Origin: Alcaligenes faecalis | GTDB lineage: Bacteria; Pseudomonadota; Gammaproteobacteria; Burkholderiales; Burkholderiaceae_B | Direction of reading: 5' to 3' | Assembly: GCF_009497775.1 (NCBI RefSeq) | Contig: NZ_CP031012.1 | Coordinates: forward strand, 3,871,235 to 3,935,234 | Length of the DNA stretch: 64,000 nucleotides | Shown: piece by piece, positions 56,085-64,000 of the stretch | Position numbering within the stretch: position 1 is the first letter of the stretch | Layout of the letters: each line of letters starts with the position of its first letter | Position numbers and translations under genes: made by a program | The notes under the pieces: generated by a model | What the model saw: only the letters and a program-made list of their open reading frames with translations | Database searches by the model: none | Told to the model about the DNA's origin: nothing

Positions 56085-57158
56085 ATGGCCGATATCCGCC
56101 AACGCTACCGCAAGCTGGTTTACCTGACCTGGTTCCTGACTTTGGACCTGATCATGTTTGGCGCTTTTGTACGCCTGACAGATTCAGGGCTGGGCTGCCC
56201 GGACTGGCCCGGTTGCTATGGCAAGCTCACGCCGCTGGGTGCGGGCGCACATATCGAACAAGCCTATCAGGCCATGCCCTATGGCCCGGTCAGCTGGGGC
56301 AAGGCCTGGATTGAAATGATCCACCGCTACGTAGGCGCGGCCCTGGGCATGCTGATTATTGCCATTGTCTGGATGGCCTGGCGGCACCGCCATACGCTGG
56401 GACATTCGGCTCGGCTGGCTCTGTTCACCTTGCTGGCGGTGTGCGTGCAAGGAGCCTTTGGCGCCTGGACCGTGACCCACAAGCTGATGCCCATTATCGT
56501 CACCACCCACTTGCTGGGCGGCATGAGCGTACTGGCCTTGATGACCTGGCTGGCCGTACGCGAGAACCCCGGCCCGCCTGTGTCTCCAGTAACCCGCCGC
56601 TGGCGACCCTGGTTGATCGGCGCATTTCTCCTGCTGACCATTCAGATTGGTTTGGGTGGCTGGGTCAGCACCAACTACGCTGCGCTGGCCTGCATGGACT
56701 TCCCGCAGTGCCACGGCCAATGGATACCCGAGATGGATCTGCACGGCGGATTCTCGCTGTTCCGCGCGCTGGGCGAGCTACCTTCCGGTGAAATGATTTC
56801 CCAGGCCGCGCTGACCGCCATCCATTGGGTCCATCGCAATATGGCCTTTCTGGTGTTTCTGGTTCTGGGTTCCGTTGCGTGGAAATTACGCGCCGATCCC
56901 GTCTTGCGTCGCCCCGCAACGCTGGTCCTTTTGCTGCTGCTGGCCCAACTCATCACGGGGTTAACCACGATCTTTTTCCAATGGCCTCTTTTGATTGCCG
57001 TCCTGCATAATGGGGGAGCTGCCGGTCTCGTTTTATGCTGCGTCACCCTGTTGGTACGGCTTTCCCGCAAGTCGACTGTCCCCCAAGGAATACAGTATGA
57101 CAAACACCGCTACCCTGGCTCCCGCCTCGCTCCTGCGCCAGTATCTGGTACTGACTAA
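56085..57158 (+). CDS. ctaA: Haem A synthase (COX15/CtaA)
   Basis: CtaA converts haem O to haem A. The 357-residue protein has eight expected membrane helices, conserved paired cysteines (CPDWPGCYG at 38-44; CMDFPQCHG later), and the haem-binding His residues in [27 protein letters not shown] and VLHNGGAAG. The final ~25 residues overlap the start of ctaB by 62 bp and look non-conserved, so an alternative reading is that the protein simply tolerates a long tail. The ATG at 56085 is 4 bp after the preceding stop. Confidence 0.93.
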   Translation: MADIRQRYRKLVYLTWFLTLDLIMFGAFVRLTDSGLGCPDWPGCYGKLTPLGAGAHIEQAYQAMPYGPVSWGKAWIEMIHRYVGAALGMLIIAIVWMAWRHRHTLGHSARLALFTLLAVCVQGAFGAWTVTHKLMPIIVTTHLLGGMSVLALMTWLAVRENPGPPVSPVTRRWRPWLIGAFLLLTIQIGLGGWVSTNYAALACMDFPQCHGQWIPEMDLHGGFSLFRALGELPSGEMISQAALTAIHWVHRNMAFLVFLVLGSVAWKLRADPVLRRPATLVLLLLLAQLITGLTTIFFQWPLLIAVLHNGGAAGLVLCCVTLLVRLSRKSTVPQGIQYDKHRYPGSRLAPAPVSGTD

Positions 57159-57990
57159 ACCAAGAGTCACCCAGCTGGCTGTTTTCTGTGCCGTTATCGG
57201 CATGTTTCTGGCTGCTCCCGGCCTGCCCGATCCGGGCACCGTGGTCGCAGGTACGTTAGGCATATGGATGCTGGCGGCTGCCGCCTTTGCCATCAACTGC
57301 CTGATCGAAAGCCAGATTGATGCCCGCATGTTGCGCACCGCCCGGCGCGGTACGGCACGCGGCACCATTACCCCACCTCAAGTACTGGCCATGTCCGGCT
57401 TGCTGGGCGGCATGGGCATGCTGGTGCTGTATTACTGGGTGAATCCGCTGACCATGTGGCTGACCTTGGCCACCTTCATTGGCTACGCGGTGATCTATAC
57501 CGTGATCCTCAAACCCCTGACCCCACAGAACATCGTGATCGGCGGTTTGTCCGGTGCCATGCCCCCTGCTTTGGGCTGGGCTGCCATCGCCAACGCTGTA
57601 CCGGCTGAAGCCTGGCTGCTGGTGCTGATCATCTTCATCTGGACGCCCCCGCACTTCTGGGCATTGGCGCTCTACCGCCAACACGATTACCAGCGCTCCG
57701 GCCTACCCATGCTGCCCGTCACCCACGGCAAGACCTTTACAACACTGCATGTGCTGCTCTACAGCTACATCCTGATGGCCTCCAGCCTGCTGCCTTTCAT
57801 TATCCGCATGAGTGGTGTGCTGTATCTGGTGGCTGCGATCTTGCTGGGCGCGCGCTTCATTCAATACGCCCATCAACTGCACCGCAACTACAGCGACGAG
57901 CTGTCCCGCAAGCTGTTCCGCTTTTCCATTATTTATCTGGCGGTTCTGTTTGGGGCGCTGCTGCTGGATCATTGGGTACGCTTGATCTGA
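57097..57990 (+). CDS. ctaB: Protohaem IX farnesyltransferase (haem O synthase)
   Basis: CtaB joins a farnesyl group to protohaem to make haem O, the step before CtaA. The 297-residue UbiA-family protein has about eight membrane helices, the first prenyl-diphosphate motif in [20 protein letters not shown], and the second in [22 protein letters not shown]. The ATG at 57097 begins [25 protein letters not shown], the usual family start; the frame upstream belongs to ctaA in another frame. A strong terminator follows; no sco gene comes after it. Confidence 0.95.
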   Translation: MTNTATLAPASLLRQYLVLTKPRVTQLAVFCAVIGMFLAAPGLPDPGTVVAGTLGIWMLAAAAFAINCLIESQIDARMLRTARRGTARGTITPPQVLAMSGLLGGMGMLVLYYWVNPLTMWLTLATFIGYAVIYTVILKPLTPQNIVIGGLSGAMPPALGWAAIANAVPAEAWLLVLIIFIWTPPHFWALALYRQHDYQRSGLPMLPVTHGKTFTTLHVLLYSYILMASSLLPFIIRMSGVLYLVAAILLGARFIQYAHQLHRNYSDELSRKLFRFSIIYLAVLFGALLLDHWVRLI

Positions 57991-58002
57991 TTGAACCTGC
58001 AT

Positions 58003-58037
58003 AAAAAAAGCGAGCCGGAATTGGCTCGCTTTTTTTT
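58003..58037. terminator. Bidirectional terminator between ctaB and the antiporter gene
   Basis: AAAAAAAGCGAGCC (58003-58016) and GGCTCGCTTTTTTT (58023-58036) form a 14-bp stem including the A/T tracts, with a 6-nt loop, between two convergent genes. Its right edge overlaps the antiporter stop codon. Confidence 0.9.
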
Positions 58038-60660
58038 ATGCCTGCGCCTCGGAAGGCTCTGCCTGTGGCACCAGCTTGGGTGGCAAGGGCGGGCCTACAA
58101 AATTTTCAGCTTCACTCAAAGCATGAGCCAAACCAAACAGCGGTGGCAGTTCTTCGTGCTGGCGTTGGCCGGACTCGAACTCCTGCCAGACCTGGTAAGC
58201 CCGCTGGCGTTGGCGCACAACGGCTTCGATTTTTTCACTGAAGCTGGGATCTTTGCCACGCAAGGTATCGAAGTCGCGTTCGGTCAGCATCAGCAGGCGG
58301 CTATAGCCCAGGGAGCGCACTTCACCGGCATGGTCGCTGTGCTCCATGACATTCACTTCGCCAATGGTCTGGCCGGTTCCCAGTTCCACCAGACTACCAT
58401 CGGGTAAGGTCAGTTCCAATGCTCCGGAAGCAACGAAGAACATGACTCGCATACCGCCATAGCGTAGATGAATTTTCTGATCTGGCAGAGCCAGACGCGG
58501 ACGCAAGCGCCTTGCCAGGTCTTTCTTGGCTTGCTCGGAGATGCCATCGAACATGGGCACTTGGGCAATCAGCTCCATGGCGCTCATGGTCATGTCCAGA
58601 GTGGGACGCTCGTCCAGATAGCGCCAACGCTGCGTAATCTGTTTGACCAGATCCGCGTACATCTCGCTGGTAATCAGGGAGTGCGACAGCATGGTGCGAT
58701 AGTGGGCCCGCTCTTGCGCTGCCGCCACCCGTGCCAGATAAGACTCTTGCAGCCACTGCGCAAACACCGGGTACTGCAGCGTCAGGGAGTGCAAGGCATC
58801 TTCCAGCTGAGACAAGCGCAGTTTATGAGCTTGCACGATTGTGCCTGTAGCCTGTTTGCCCAATAAGGGAGCCAGTTCGGTTTCGGCAAAACGTATCAGG
58901 CGCTGGGCCACAGAGCGCTTGGCGATCAGGTTCGAAAAACGCTTGTCCAGTTCCCGCACCAGCCAACCTTGGAAGCCAAACAGATAGTGCAAGCGCAAAG
59001 CGGAGCGGAAACCTCGGGAATAGCGCAGATCATTGGCAATGGCGGCCTCAAAACCAGCCAAGCCAGCCAGACGCACCGTATCGTTCATGCGTTCGGCCCG
59101 GCTCAACAAGGACTCGGCGGTTTTCCAATCCACAATCTGCGATTTCAGCAGCTCGTAAAACAGCTCCACCTCGCGGGCCGACAGAATCGCCATGCCCATT
59201 TTCACCTTCTGTGCTTCGGTCAAACTTTGAATCTGGCCGGATGCCACACCAGCCTGACTGGCATCAAAAACCGTACACAGGCGCTCGATAACTTGGGGCT
59301 TGATCTGCTCTTGCCGACCCAGTTCCTCGGTCTTGTCGCGCAGCTCTTCCAGGGCCAGACTCACCGCCTGATCGCGCAAATGCCGTTCCAGCGGTGTCAG
59401 CTGGTTCAGGCCCAAACGACGAATCAAGGGCCGCAAACTGATCCCGTTCACAAACAAGGTCAGCAGCACAAAGCCCGTCGTCGCCACACCGATGAACTGG
59501 CGCACATCATGCGGAATGGCGTGCTGTTCCGTAACGGCCAGGGCCAGTGCCAGAGAAACTGCGCCGCGCAGGCCACCCCACAGAATCACCACCCGATAGG
59601 GGCGACTGACTCGGGTGCCAAAGCGGGTACGCCCCAGCAAAGGCAGCACCGCAAACACCATGACGGCCCGCGCCAGCAAGGTCACCACGAACAGCAAGGC
59701 CACCAGGCCAATCTGCATCCAGGTGATTTCGGCCATCAGACGCGGAATCAGCATGGCGGCAAACAAGAAGATCAGGGAGTTGGCCAGAAAGCCCATCTGG
59801 GTCCAGGAGCTGCTAAGCAACTCGAAGGTCGCGGGTGACATGCGGGTACGCCCTGTGGAGCCCACCACCAAACCGGAAATAACCGTGGCGACCACACCGG
59901 ATACACCCAGATAGTGTTCGGACACAAAAAAGGCCAGGTATGCCAAGGCGATGGTCAGCGTGACTTCAGCAGCAGGCCAACCGCGCAAGAGCACGAACAT
60001 GCCACTGGCCAGACGCCCCATCAGGAAGCCTGCCACACCACCGCCCAAGAAGCTGAACAGGAAGCTGCCCAGCACGGTGCTGCCGCTTAATTCGCCACCA
60101 CCCGTCAGCACGGCCAGCAGCACCGAGTACAAGGCGATCGACGCGGCGTCGTTGAACAAGGCTTCGCCTTCCACCAGCGTGGACAAGCGTTTGGGTGCGC
60201 CCACTTCACGGAAGATGCCCACCACGGCTACTGGGTCTGTGGTGGCCACAATCGCGCCCAGCATCAGACAGACCACCAGTCCATAGGAAGAAGCGGCGTT
60301 CAGGGCGTAGCCCACGGCAAAGGTACAGACCACCACCGCCACGATGGCCATCATCAGGATGGCGCCTATATCGTCGAGCAGGCGGCGCAAGTTCATGGCC
60401 AGCGACGTCTCGAACAGCAGGATAGGCAGGAAAGCGTAGAGGAAAGTCTCGGAGGAGATGTCGAAAGCCTGCAAGGTATTCAGGAAGTCCGACACCATCT
60501 TGGGGGCCCAGGCATGCAGATGCAGCAAGACACCCAGAGCAAAGCCGATCAAGGCCAGAAGTACGGAGTACGGCAGTCGCAAGCGTCCAGCCAAAGGCGG
60601 CATAAAGGCAACCAGCCCTAACAGGCCTGCCAATCCAAAAACAAACTGCCCAATCTGCAT
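58036..60660 (-). CDS. Large CPA1 Na+/H+ antiporter with C-terminal cyclic-nucleotide-binding-like domain
   Basis: The 874-residue protein has an N-terminal CPA1 exchanger domain (about 1-400) with TTDPVAVVGIF and the ion-binding EGEALFNDAASIALY, then a ~320-residue helical cytoplasmic region, then a cNMP-binding-like domain (about 690-800: VPMFDGISEQAKKDLARRLR, VASGALELTLPDGSLVELGT, GQTIGEVNVMEH). The architecture recalls SOS1 and sperm-type exchangers, where the tail regulates transport. The ATG at 60660 follows AAAGGA at good spacing; the frame is open to 60711. The cNMP domain has GEVN and no clear Arg for the phosphate, so real ligand binding is uncertain. Confidence 0.88.
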   Translation of the reverse strand: MQIGQFVFGLAGLLGLVAFMPPLAGRLRLPYSVLLALIGFALGVLLHLHAWAPKMVSDFLNTLQAFDISSETFLYAFLPILLFETSLAMNLRRLLDDIGAILMMAIVAVVVCTFAVGYALNAASSYGLVVCLMLGAIVATTDPVAVVGIFREVGAPKRLSTLVEGEALFNDAASIALYSVLLAVLTGGGELSGSTVLGSFLFSFLGGGVAGFLMGRLASGMFVLLRGWPAAEVTLTIALAYLAFFVSEHYLGVSGVVATVISGLVVGSTGRTRMSPATFELLSSSWTQMGFLANSLIFLFAAMLIPRLMAEITWMQIGLVALLFVVTLLARAVMVFAVLPLLGRTRFGTRVSRPYRVVILWGGLRGAVSLALALAVTEQHAIPHDVRQFIGVATTGFVLLTLFVNGISLRPLIRRLGLNQLTPLERHLRDQAVSLALEELRDKTEELGRQEQIKPQVIERLCTVFDASQAGVASGQIQSLTEAQKVKMGMAILSAREVELFYELLKSQIVDWKTAESLLSRAERMNDTVRLAGLAGFEAAIANDLRYSRGFRSALRLHYLFGFQGWLVRELDKRFSNLIAKRSVAQRLIRFAETELAPLLGKQATGTIVQAHKLRLSQLEDALHSLTLQYPVFAQWLQESYLARVAAAQERAHYRTMLSHSLITSEMYADLVKQITQRWRYLDERPTLDMTMSAMELIAQVPMFDGISEQAKKDLARRLRPRLALPDQKIHLRYGGMRVMFFVASGALELTLPDGSLVELGTGQTIGEVNVMEHSDHAGEVRSLGYSRLLMLTERDFDTLRGKDPSFSEKIEAVVRQRQRAYQVWQEFESGQRQHEELPPLFGLAHALSEAENFVGPPLPPKLVPQAEPSEAQA

Positions 60661-60943
60661 CGCGACATCCTTTGTCATCGGCATTGAGTCGATCGGCATG
60701 TGCATACGCATTCAGGCATGGGCAGGCCAGATCGGCACGGAAAATCCCCCCGCTTTCCGCATGAATCAGAATAGCGCCTTTTTCCGGACTCACAGCCGCC
60801 GAATTATCTTTTTCTCGCAAAATTTACGTTTTTTGGCCTCCGGGCCCGCATTCGGAAACACAAAGAGACGGTGATACGGCGGCAAGCCAAAATCTGCGCC
60901 AGCGCAAATTCGCCTCTGACATAACTGGTTATACTTTCGCATC

Positions 60944-61381
60944 ATGAATTTCCCGCGCACCTTCTTCGCAGCGACTCACTGGCCCCATCGTCTGGGCCTG
61001 TGCTTGTTGTTGCTGGCGGTGGTGCTGCGCGGAATCGTGCCAGCGGGCTATATGCCCAAGCAGACCGATCAGGGTTATGCACTGGCCTTCTGTCTGCCTT
61101 CAGGACAAAGCCTGCCCCCTGAAATGATTCAGCACTGGGCGGCCTTGTTAGGCGAGGACAACAGCACCCATTCGAACGAGGCCACCACCAGCGCGACCTG
61201 TCCCTTCTTTGTCATGCTGCAAGCAGCGCTAACGCCTGCTCCTGTTGCAGTCGTCCCGCCCTTGAGCCTGGGTCATTTCCGGCCCTTCCTGCTTCCTCCT
61301 CTTAGCCCCGCCCTGGCGCAGGCCTTTATTCGCGGCCCGCCTGTGGGGCAGCGCGCCCCGCCCTCTCTTCTTCCTGCCTGA
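60944..61381 (+). CDS. DUF2946 family protein
   Basis: The 145-residue protein has an N-terminal membrane helix or uncleaved signal (RLGLCLLLLAVVLRGIVPAGYMPK) and the DUF2946 features: a short FCLPSGQ segment, a polar middle with histidines and the SATCPFFVMLQAALTP segment with a Cys. DUF2946 proteins are often encoded next to copper-related TonB receptors and PCuAC-type proteins. It precedes the copper receptor gene by about 100 bp on the same strand, so a role in copper handling is inferred. Leader is short and no ribosome site is seen. Confidence 0.82.
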   Translation: MNFPRTFFAATHWPHRLGLCLLLLAVVLRGIVPAGYMPKQTDQGYALAFCLPSGQSLPPEMIQHWAALLGEDNSTHSNEATTSATCPFFVMLQAALTPAPVAVVPPLSLGHFRPFLLPPLSPALAQAFIRGPPVGQRAPPSLLPA

Positions 61382-61479
61382 TTCCCCGCGTTCGGCCCTG
61401 CCGCTACGCCTTTTCTCCTTTGTTGCTATCGCCCAAGCGGGTTTGCCGCTGGACGACGGCTGCTCTTCGGAATTTAGTC

Positions 61480-63531
61480 ATGAAGAAATTAATAAACCCC
61501 GGCCTGATCAGCGCCGGTGTGCTGGCCTGCGTGCCCTCCATTGCCCTGGCCCAATCCACCGTTATTGAACAACTGAGCCCCATTGTGGTGACCGGGGTAG
61601 CTCCAGAATCCCCTTTGCAGTTCAGCACCAACCCCAAACTGCCCCGCCTGCCCTTGCCGGCCAGCGACGGCACGGATTACTTGAAAACCATTCCTGGCTT
61701 TGCCGCCATTCGTAATGGCGGTAGCAACGGGGACCCGGTACTGCGCGGCATGTTTGGCTCGCGCCTGAACATACTGACCAATGGCAGCTCCATGCCCGGT
61801 GCCTGCCCGTCGCGCATGGATGCGCCGACCTCCTACATTTCGCCCCAGTCTTTTGATGAACTGACCATCATCAAAGGTCCACAAAGCGTGCGCTGGGGCC
61901 CAGGGGCTTCTGCCGGGACGATACGTTTCGAGCGCAAAGCGCCCGGCTTTACCGAAAACGATGCCACGCTGGACGCCAGTATTCTGGGCGGCTCGGCTGG
62001 CCGTCACGCAGGCAATGTGGACTTTGCTGCAGGCAACGCCTCTTACTATGCCCGCCTGACCGCCAATCAAGATCGTGCTCAGGACTACAAGGACGGGGAT
62101 GGTGAGCGAGTACCCTCGCGCTGGAAAAAGTGGAATACGGACGTTGCCATTGGCCTGACTCCGGATGCCGATACCTTGCTGGAGTTAAGCGCGGGTACGG
62201 GTGACGGCTATGCCCGCTATGCCGGTCGTGGCATGGATGGTACGAAATTCAAGCGTGAAACTCTGGGTCTGCGTTTCAAGAAAGACATGCACGAAGGCGT
62301 GCTGCGCAATGTGGAGGCCCAGCTGTATTACAACTACGCCGATCACGTTATGGACAACTACGGGCTGCGCACCTTCAAACCGGGTGGTGGCATGTCCATG
62401 CCTATGGCCTCCAATGTGGACCGCCTGACCTGGGGCGGCCGTCTCAGCATGGACTGGGCCTTGAGCGAAGACCTGACCCTAACCACGGGTGCTGATTTGA
62501 TGCGCAGCCGCCATCGCAAACGCAGCGGTATGGGCATGCAGGATTACCGCGATCAGGATTGGGTGAAAGATGCCGAGTTCGACAATATTGGCCTGTTCAC
62601 CGAAGCCCGTTGGGATCTGAACGACGCCAGCCGTTTGATTGGTGGTGCACGTGTGGATTGGGCCAGCGCCCGTGACCTGCGCCCCAGCCTGGGCAGCGGC
62701 ATGATGAGCAAGCCTAACCCCGGTGCAAACGAGCGTCGTAGAGAAACCCTGCCCAGTGGCTTCTTGCGTATCGAACATGATCTGGATTCCCTGCCCTTGA
62801 GCCTGTACGCCGGTATTGGCCATGTGCAGCGCATGCCGGATTACTGGGAGCTGATTTCCCCGGCCAGTGGCCCGCAAGGCAGCGCCAGTGCCTTCCTGGG
62901 CATTCAACCTGAAAAAACCACACAGCTGGATTTTGGTGCCCAGTACAAGGATGAAACGGTATCGGCCTGGGCCTCCGCCTATATTGGCCAGATTCAGGAC
63001 TACATCCTGTTCGACTACCTGCCCGGCGGCATGATGGGCATGAAAACCCAGGCCAGAAACGTCAAGGCCCGCATCATGGGTGGCGAGTTGGGTGCGGACT
63101 GGAAAGCGACTCCTAACTGGACTTTGGGCGGCAGCCTGGCCTATGCCTGGGGCCGCAACAGTACTGATGGCCGCGCCCTGCCGCAAATGCCCCCGCTGGA
63201 TGTGCGTTTGACGGCGGATTATGTGCAAGGCCCCTGGTCCGCAGGCGGTGTCTGGCGCATTGTGGCCAAGCAAAATCGCTATTCGCAGGGACAAGGTAAT
63301 GTGGTGGGTTACGACTTCGGGCCTACGGGTGGTTTTAGCACCCTGTCGCTGTATGGCGGCTACAAGATCAACCGCAATCTGTCTCTGACAGCCGGTGTGG
63401 ATAATGTGTTCGACAAGACTTACGGCGAACACCTAAATCTGGCCGGGAACAGTGGTTTTGGTTTTGGCGCAGCAAGCCGCTTTAATGACCCTGGCCGCAC
63501 CGTCTGGCTACGTGCCGCTTTGACCTTCTGA
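61480..63531 (+). CDS. oprC: TonB-dependent copper receptor (OprC-like)
   Basis: The 683-residue outer-membrane protein has a signal peptide (MKKLINPGLISAGVLACVPS, cleaved near LAQ-ST), a TonB-box-like SPIVVTG, a plug with the OprC hallmark SSMPGACPSRMDAPTSYISP and a barrel with Met-rich loops (GGGMSMPMAS, SGMGMQ, GGMMGMK) likely to bind Cu(I), ending in AALTF with terminal Phe. The ATG at 61480 gives the signal peptide; the frame is open to a TTG at 61420. It probably brings copper across the outer membrane, useful for the aa3 oxidase encoded nearby, though expression need not be linked. Confidence 0.93.
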   Translation: MKKLINPGLISAGVLACVPSIALAQSTVIEQLSPIVVTGVAPESPLQFSTNPKLPRLPLPASDGTDYLKTIPGFAAIRNGGSNGDPVLRGMFGSRLNILTNGSSMPGACPSRMDAPTSYISPQSFDELTIIKGPQSVRWGPGASAGTIRFERKAPGFTENDATLDASILGGSAGRHAGNVDFAAGNASYYARLTANQDRAQDYKDGDGERVPSRWKKWNTDVAIGLTPDADTLLELSAGTGDGYARYAGRGMDGTKFKRETLGLRFKKDMHEGVLRNVEAQLYYNYADHVMDNYGLRTFKPGGGMSMPMASNVDRLTWGGRLSMDWALSEDLTLTTGADLMRSRHRKRSGMGMQDYRDQDWVKDAEFDNIGLFTEARWDLNDASRLIGGARVDWASARDLRPSLGSGMMSKPNPGANERRRETLPSGFLRIEHDLDSLPLSLYAGIGHVQRMPDYWELISPASGPQGSASAFLGIQPEKTTQLDFGAQYKDETVSAWASAYIGQIQDYILFDYLPGGMMGMKTQARNVKARIMGGELGADWKATPNWTLGGSLAYAWGRNSTDGRALPQMPPLDVRLTADYVQGPWSAGGVWRIVAKQNRYSQGQGNVVGYDFGPTGGFSTLSLYGGYKINRNLSLTAGVDNVFDKTYGEHLNLAGNSGFGFGAASRFNDPGRTVWLRAALTF

Positions 63532-63590
63532 TCGTTTTTGCCTGCCGGGCCGGGCTGACTCGGCAGGCAAAACAGCTGAAAAATCAGGAC

Positions 63591-63620
63591 AAAAAAAAAG
63601 GGACACCTAGCTGGTGTCCC
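63591..63620 (-). terminator. Rho-independent terminator, probably of rpoH
   Basis: GGGACACC (63600-63607) and GGTGTCCC (63613-63620) form a perfect 8-bp stem with a 5-nt loop, followed on the minus strand by nine T residues. It lies 163 bp after the rpoH stop, the nearest upstream gene on that strand. Confidence 0.82.
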
Positions 63621-63782
63621 GTAAACATCCGCTTCAAAAGGGAGGGGAAGAGGAGAAGCCGAAGCGGATGCGCAAATGCCGAATTGCATAGGTGGCAAAA
63701 ATCAGCAAATGTATTGTTTAGTCCGCGAAGATCAGCTTAAGTTCTTCGGATTCCCCGAAAAGTTGTAACTCTTTAAAACGGC

Positions 63783-64000
63783 TTAAACCGCGGCCGCCAA
63801 AGCGACGCGCAGCTTCTTGAATGCAGCCACTTCAATCTGACGGATACGCTCTGCCGACACGCCAAATTCGGCGGCCAGATCGTGCAAGGTGGCACCGCCA
63901 TCGTCCTGCAACCAGCGGGCGCGCACAATGCGTTGCGAGCGCTCGTCCAGCGTGTCGATCGCCTCTTCCAGGCCGCTGCCTTCCAGCATGTCCTGGGCAC
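63783..64000 (-). CDS. rpoH: RNA polymerase heat-shock sigma factor 32, C-terminal end
   Basis: The last ~72 codons are present; the gene extends beyond base 64000. The sequence [20 protein letters not shown], then [20 protein letters not shown] and [15 protein letters not shown], matches region 4.2 of sigma-32, which recognises the -35 of heat-shock promoters. Sigma-32 would control chaperones and proteases. The residual 163-bp 3' region leads to a strong terminator at 63591. The frame has no in-window start. A different sigma-70-family protein is unlikely given the region 4.2 spelling. Confidence 0.9.
   Translation of the reverse strand, partial: AQDMLEGSGLEEAIDTLDERSQRIVRARWLQDDGGATLHDLAAEFGVSAERIRQIEVAAFKKLRVALAAAV

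Noticed and set aside
63540..63568. GCCTGCCG/CGGCAGGC hairpin after oprC as a terminator
   Set aside because: The stem is good, but the 13-nt loop is followed by AAAACAG on the plus strand with no T-run; left unassigned.

Overview
The window looks like a chromosomal segment of a betaproteobacterium of the Alcaligenaceae, most likely Alcaligenes (faecalis-like). Basis: a D-aminoacylase whose metal and active-site residues fall at almost the numbers known for the Alcaligenes enzyme; a PhaM-type PHA granule protein; a Burkholderiales-style cox cluster (coxB with a fused cytochrome c domain, a 37-residue assembly protein, DUF2970, DUF2909); a ProP with its C-terminal coiled coil; and a moderately high G+C content. 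The genus is an inference. No rRNA, tRNA, CRISPR array, prophage or intact insertion sequence was seen.

Layout, left to right. 1-5.9 kb: the start of an IlvD/Edd-type dehydratase behind a GntR regulator; an Lrp/AsnC regulator (possibly KynR) divergent from a tryptophan-degradation operon (kynA, HGGYW-type formamidase, RidA protein), with the N-terminal remnant of an aromatic aminotransferase in the divergent gap; a LysR gene and panB. 6-14 kb: aldo/keto reductase, drug-type MFS exporter, acnA, a membrane diguanylate cyclase and an RlmA-like methyltransferase. 14-20.7 kb: a five-gene same-strand run (D-aminoacylase, permease, class-A-beta-lactamase-like hydrolase, nitrilase-family amidase, HutG-like deformylase) with a divergent LysR gene, which reads as one N-acyl amino acid catabolic locus. 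21-28 kb: proP, an intergenic repeat, an SDR, a pirin-YcaC-pirin group with a LysR gene, and two small stress-type proteins (CsbD, BON).

28.8-32.8 kb: a flavin monooxygenase with an NTF2-like N-terminus, preceded by a textbook sigma-54 promoter, an inverted-repeat activator site and an AcoR-like activator. 33-37 kb: an accessory-looking stretch with AraC regulator, AzlCD exporter, HipBA toxin-antitoxin with a 43-bp operator palindrome, and a small unknown protein. 37-43 kb: a Fur-box-led fecI-fecR-TonB receptor-YncE iron-uptake locus. 43-50 kb: glmS, an Lrp regulator, and a NUDIX-phaM-glmU-glycosyltransferase run; the two glm genes make UDP-GlcNAc for the envelope.

50-58 kb: aa3-type cytochrome c oxidase in two operons (coxB-coxA-small protein-DUF2970-coxC; then surf1-SCO-like-ctaA-ctaB). 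The copper chaperone gene cox11/ctaG and a canonical sco gene are not in the cluster. 58-64 kb: a large CPA1 Na+/H+ antiporter with a cyclic-nucleotide-binding-like C-terminus, a DUF2946 protein with an OprC-type TonB-dependent copper receptor, and the 3' end of rpoH. Strong hairpin terminators separate most units and are listed individually. Functions are assigned by family recognition by eye; no database search was run.
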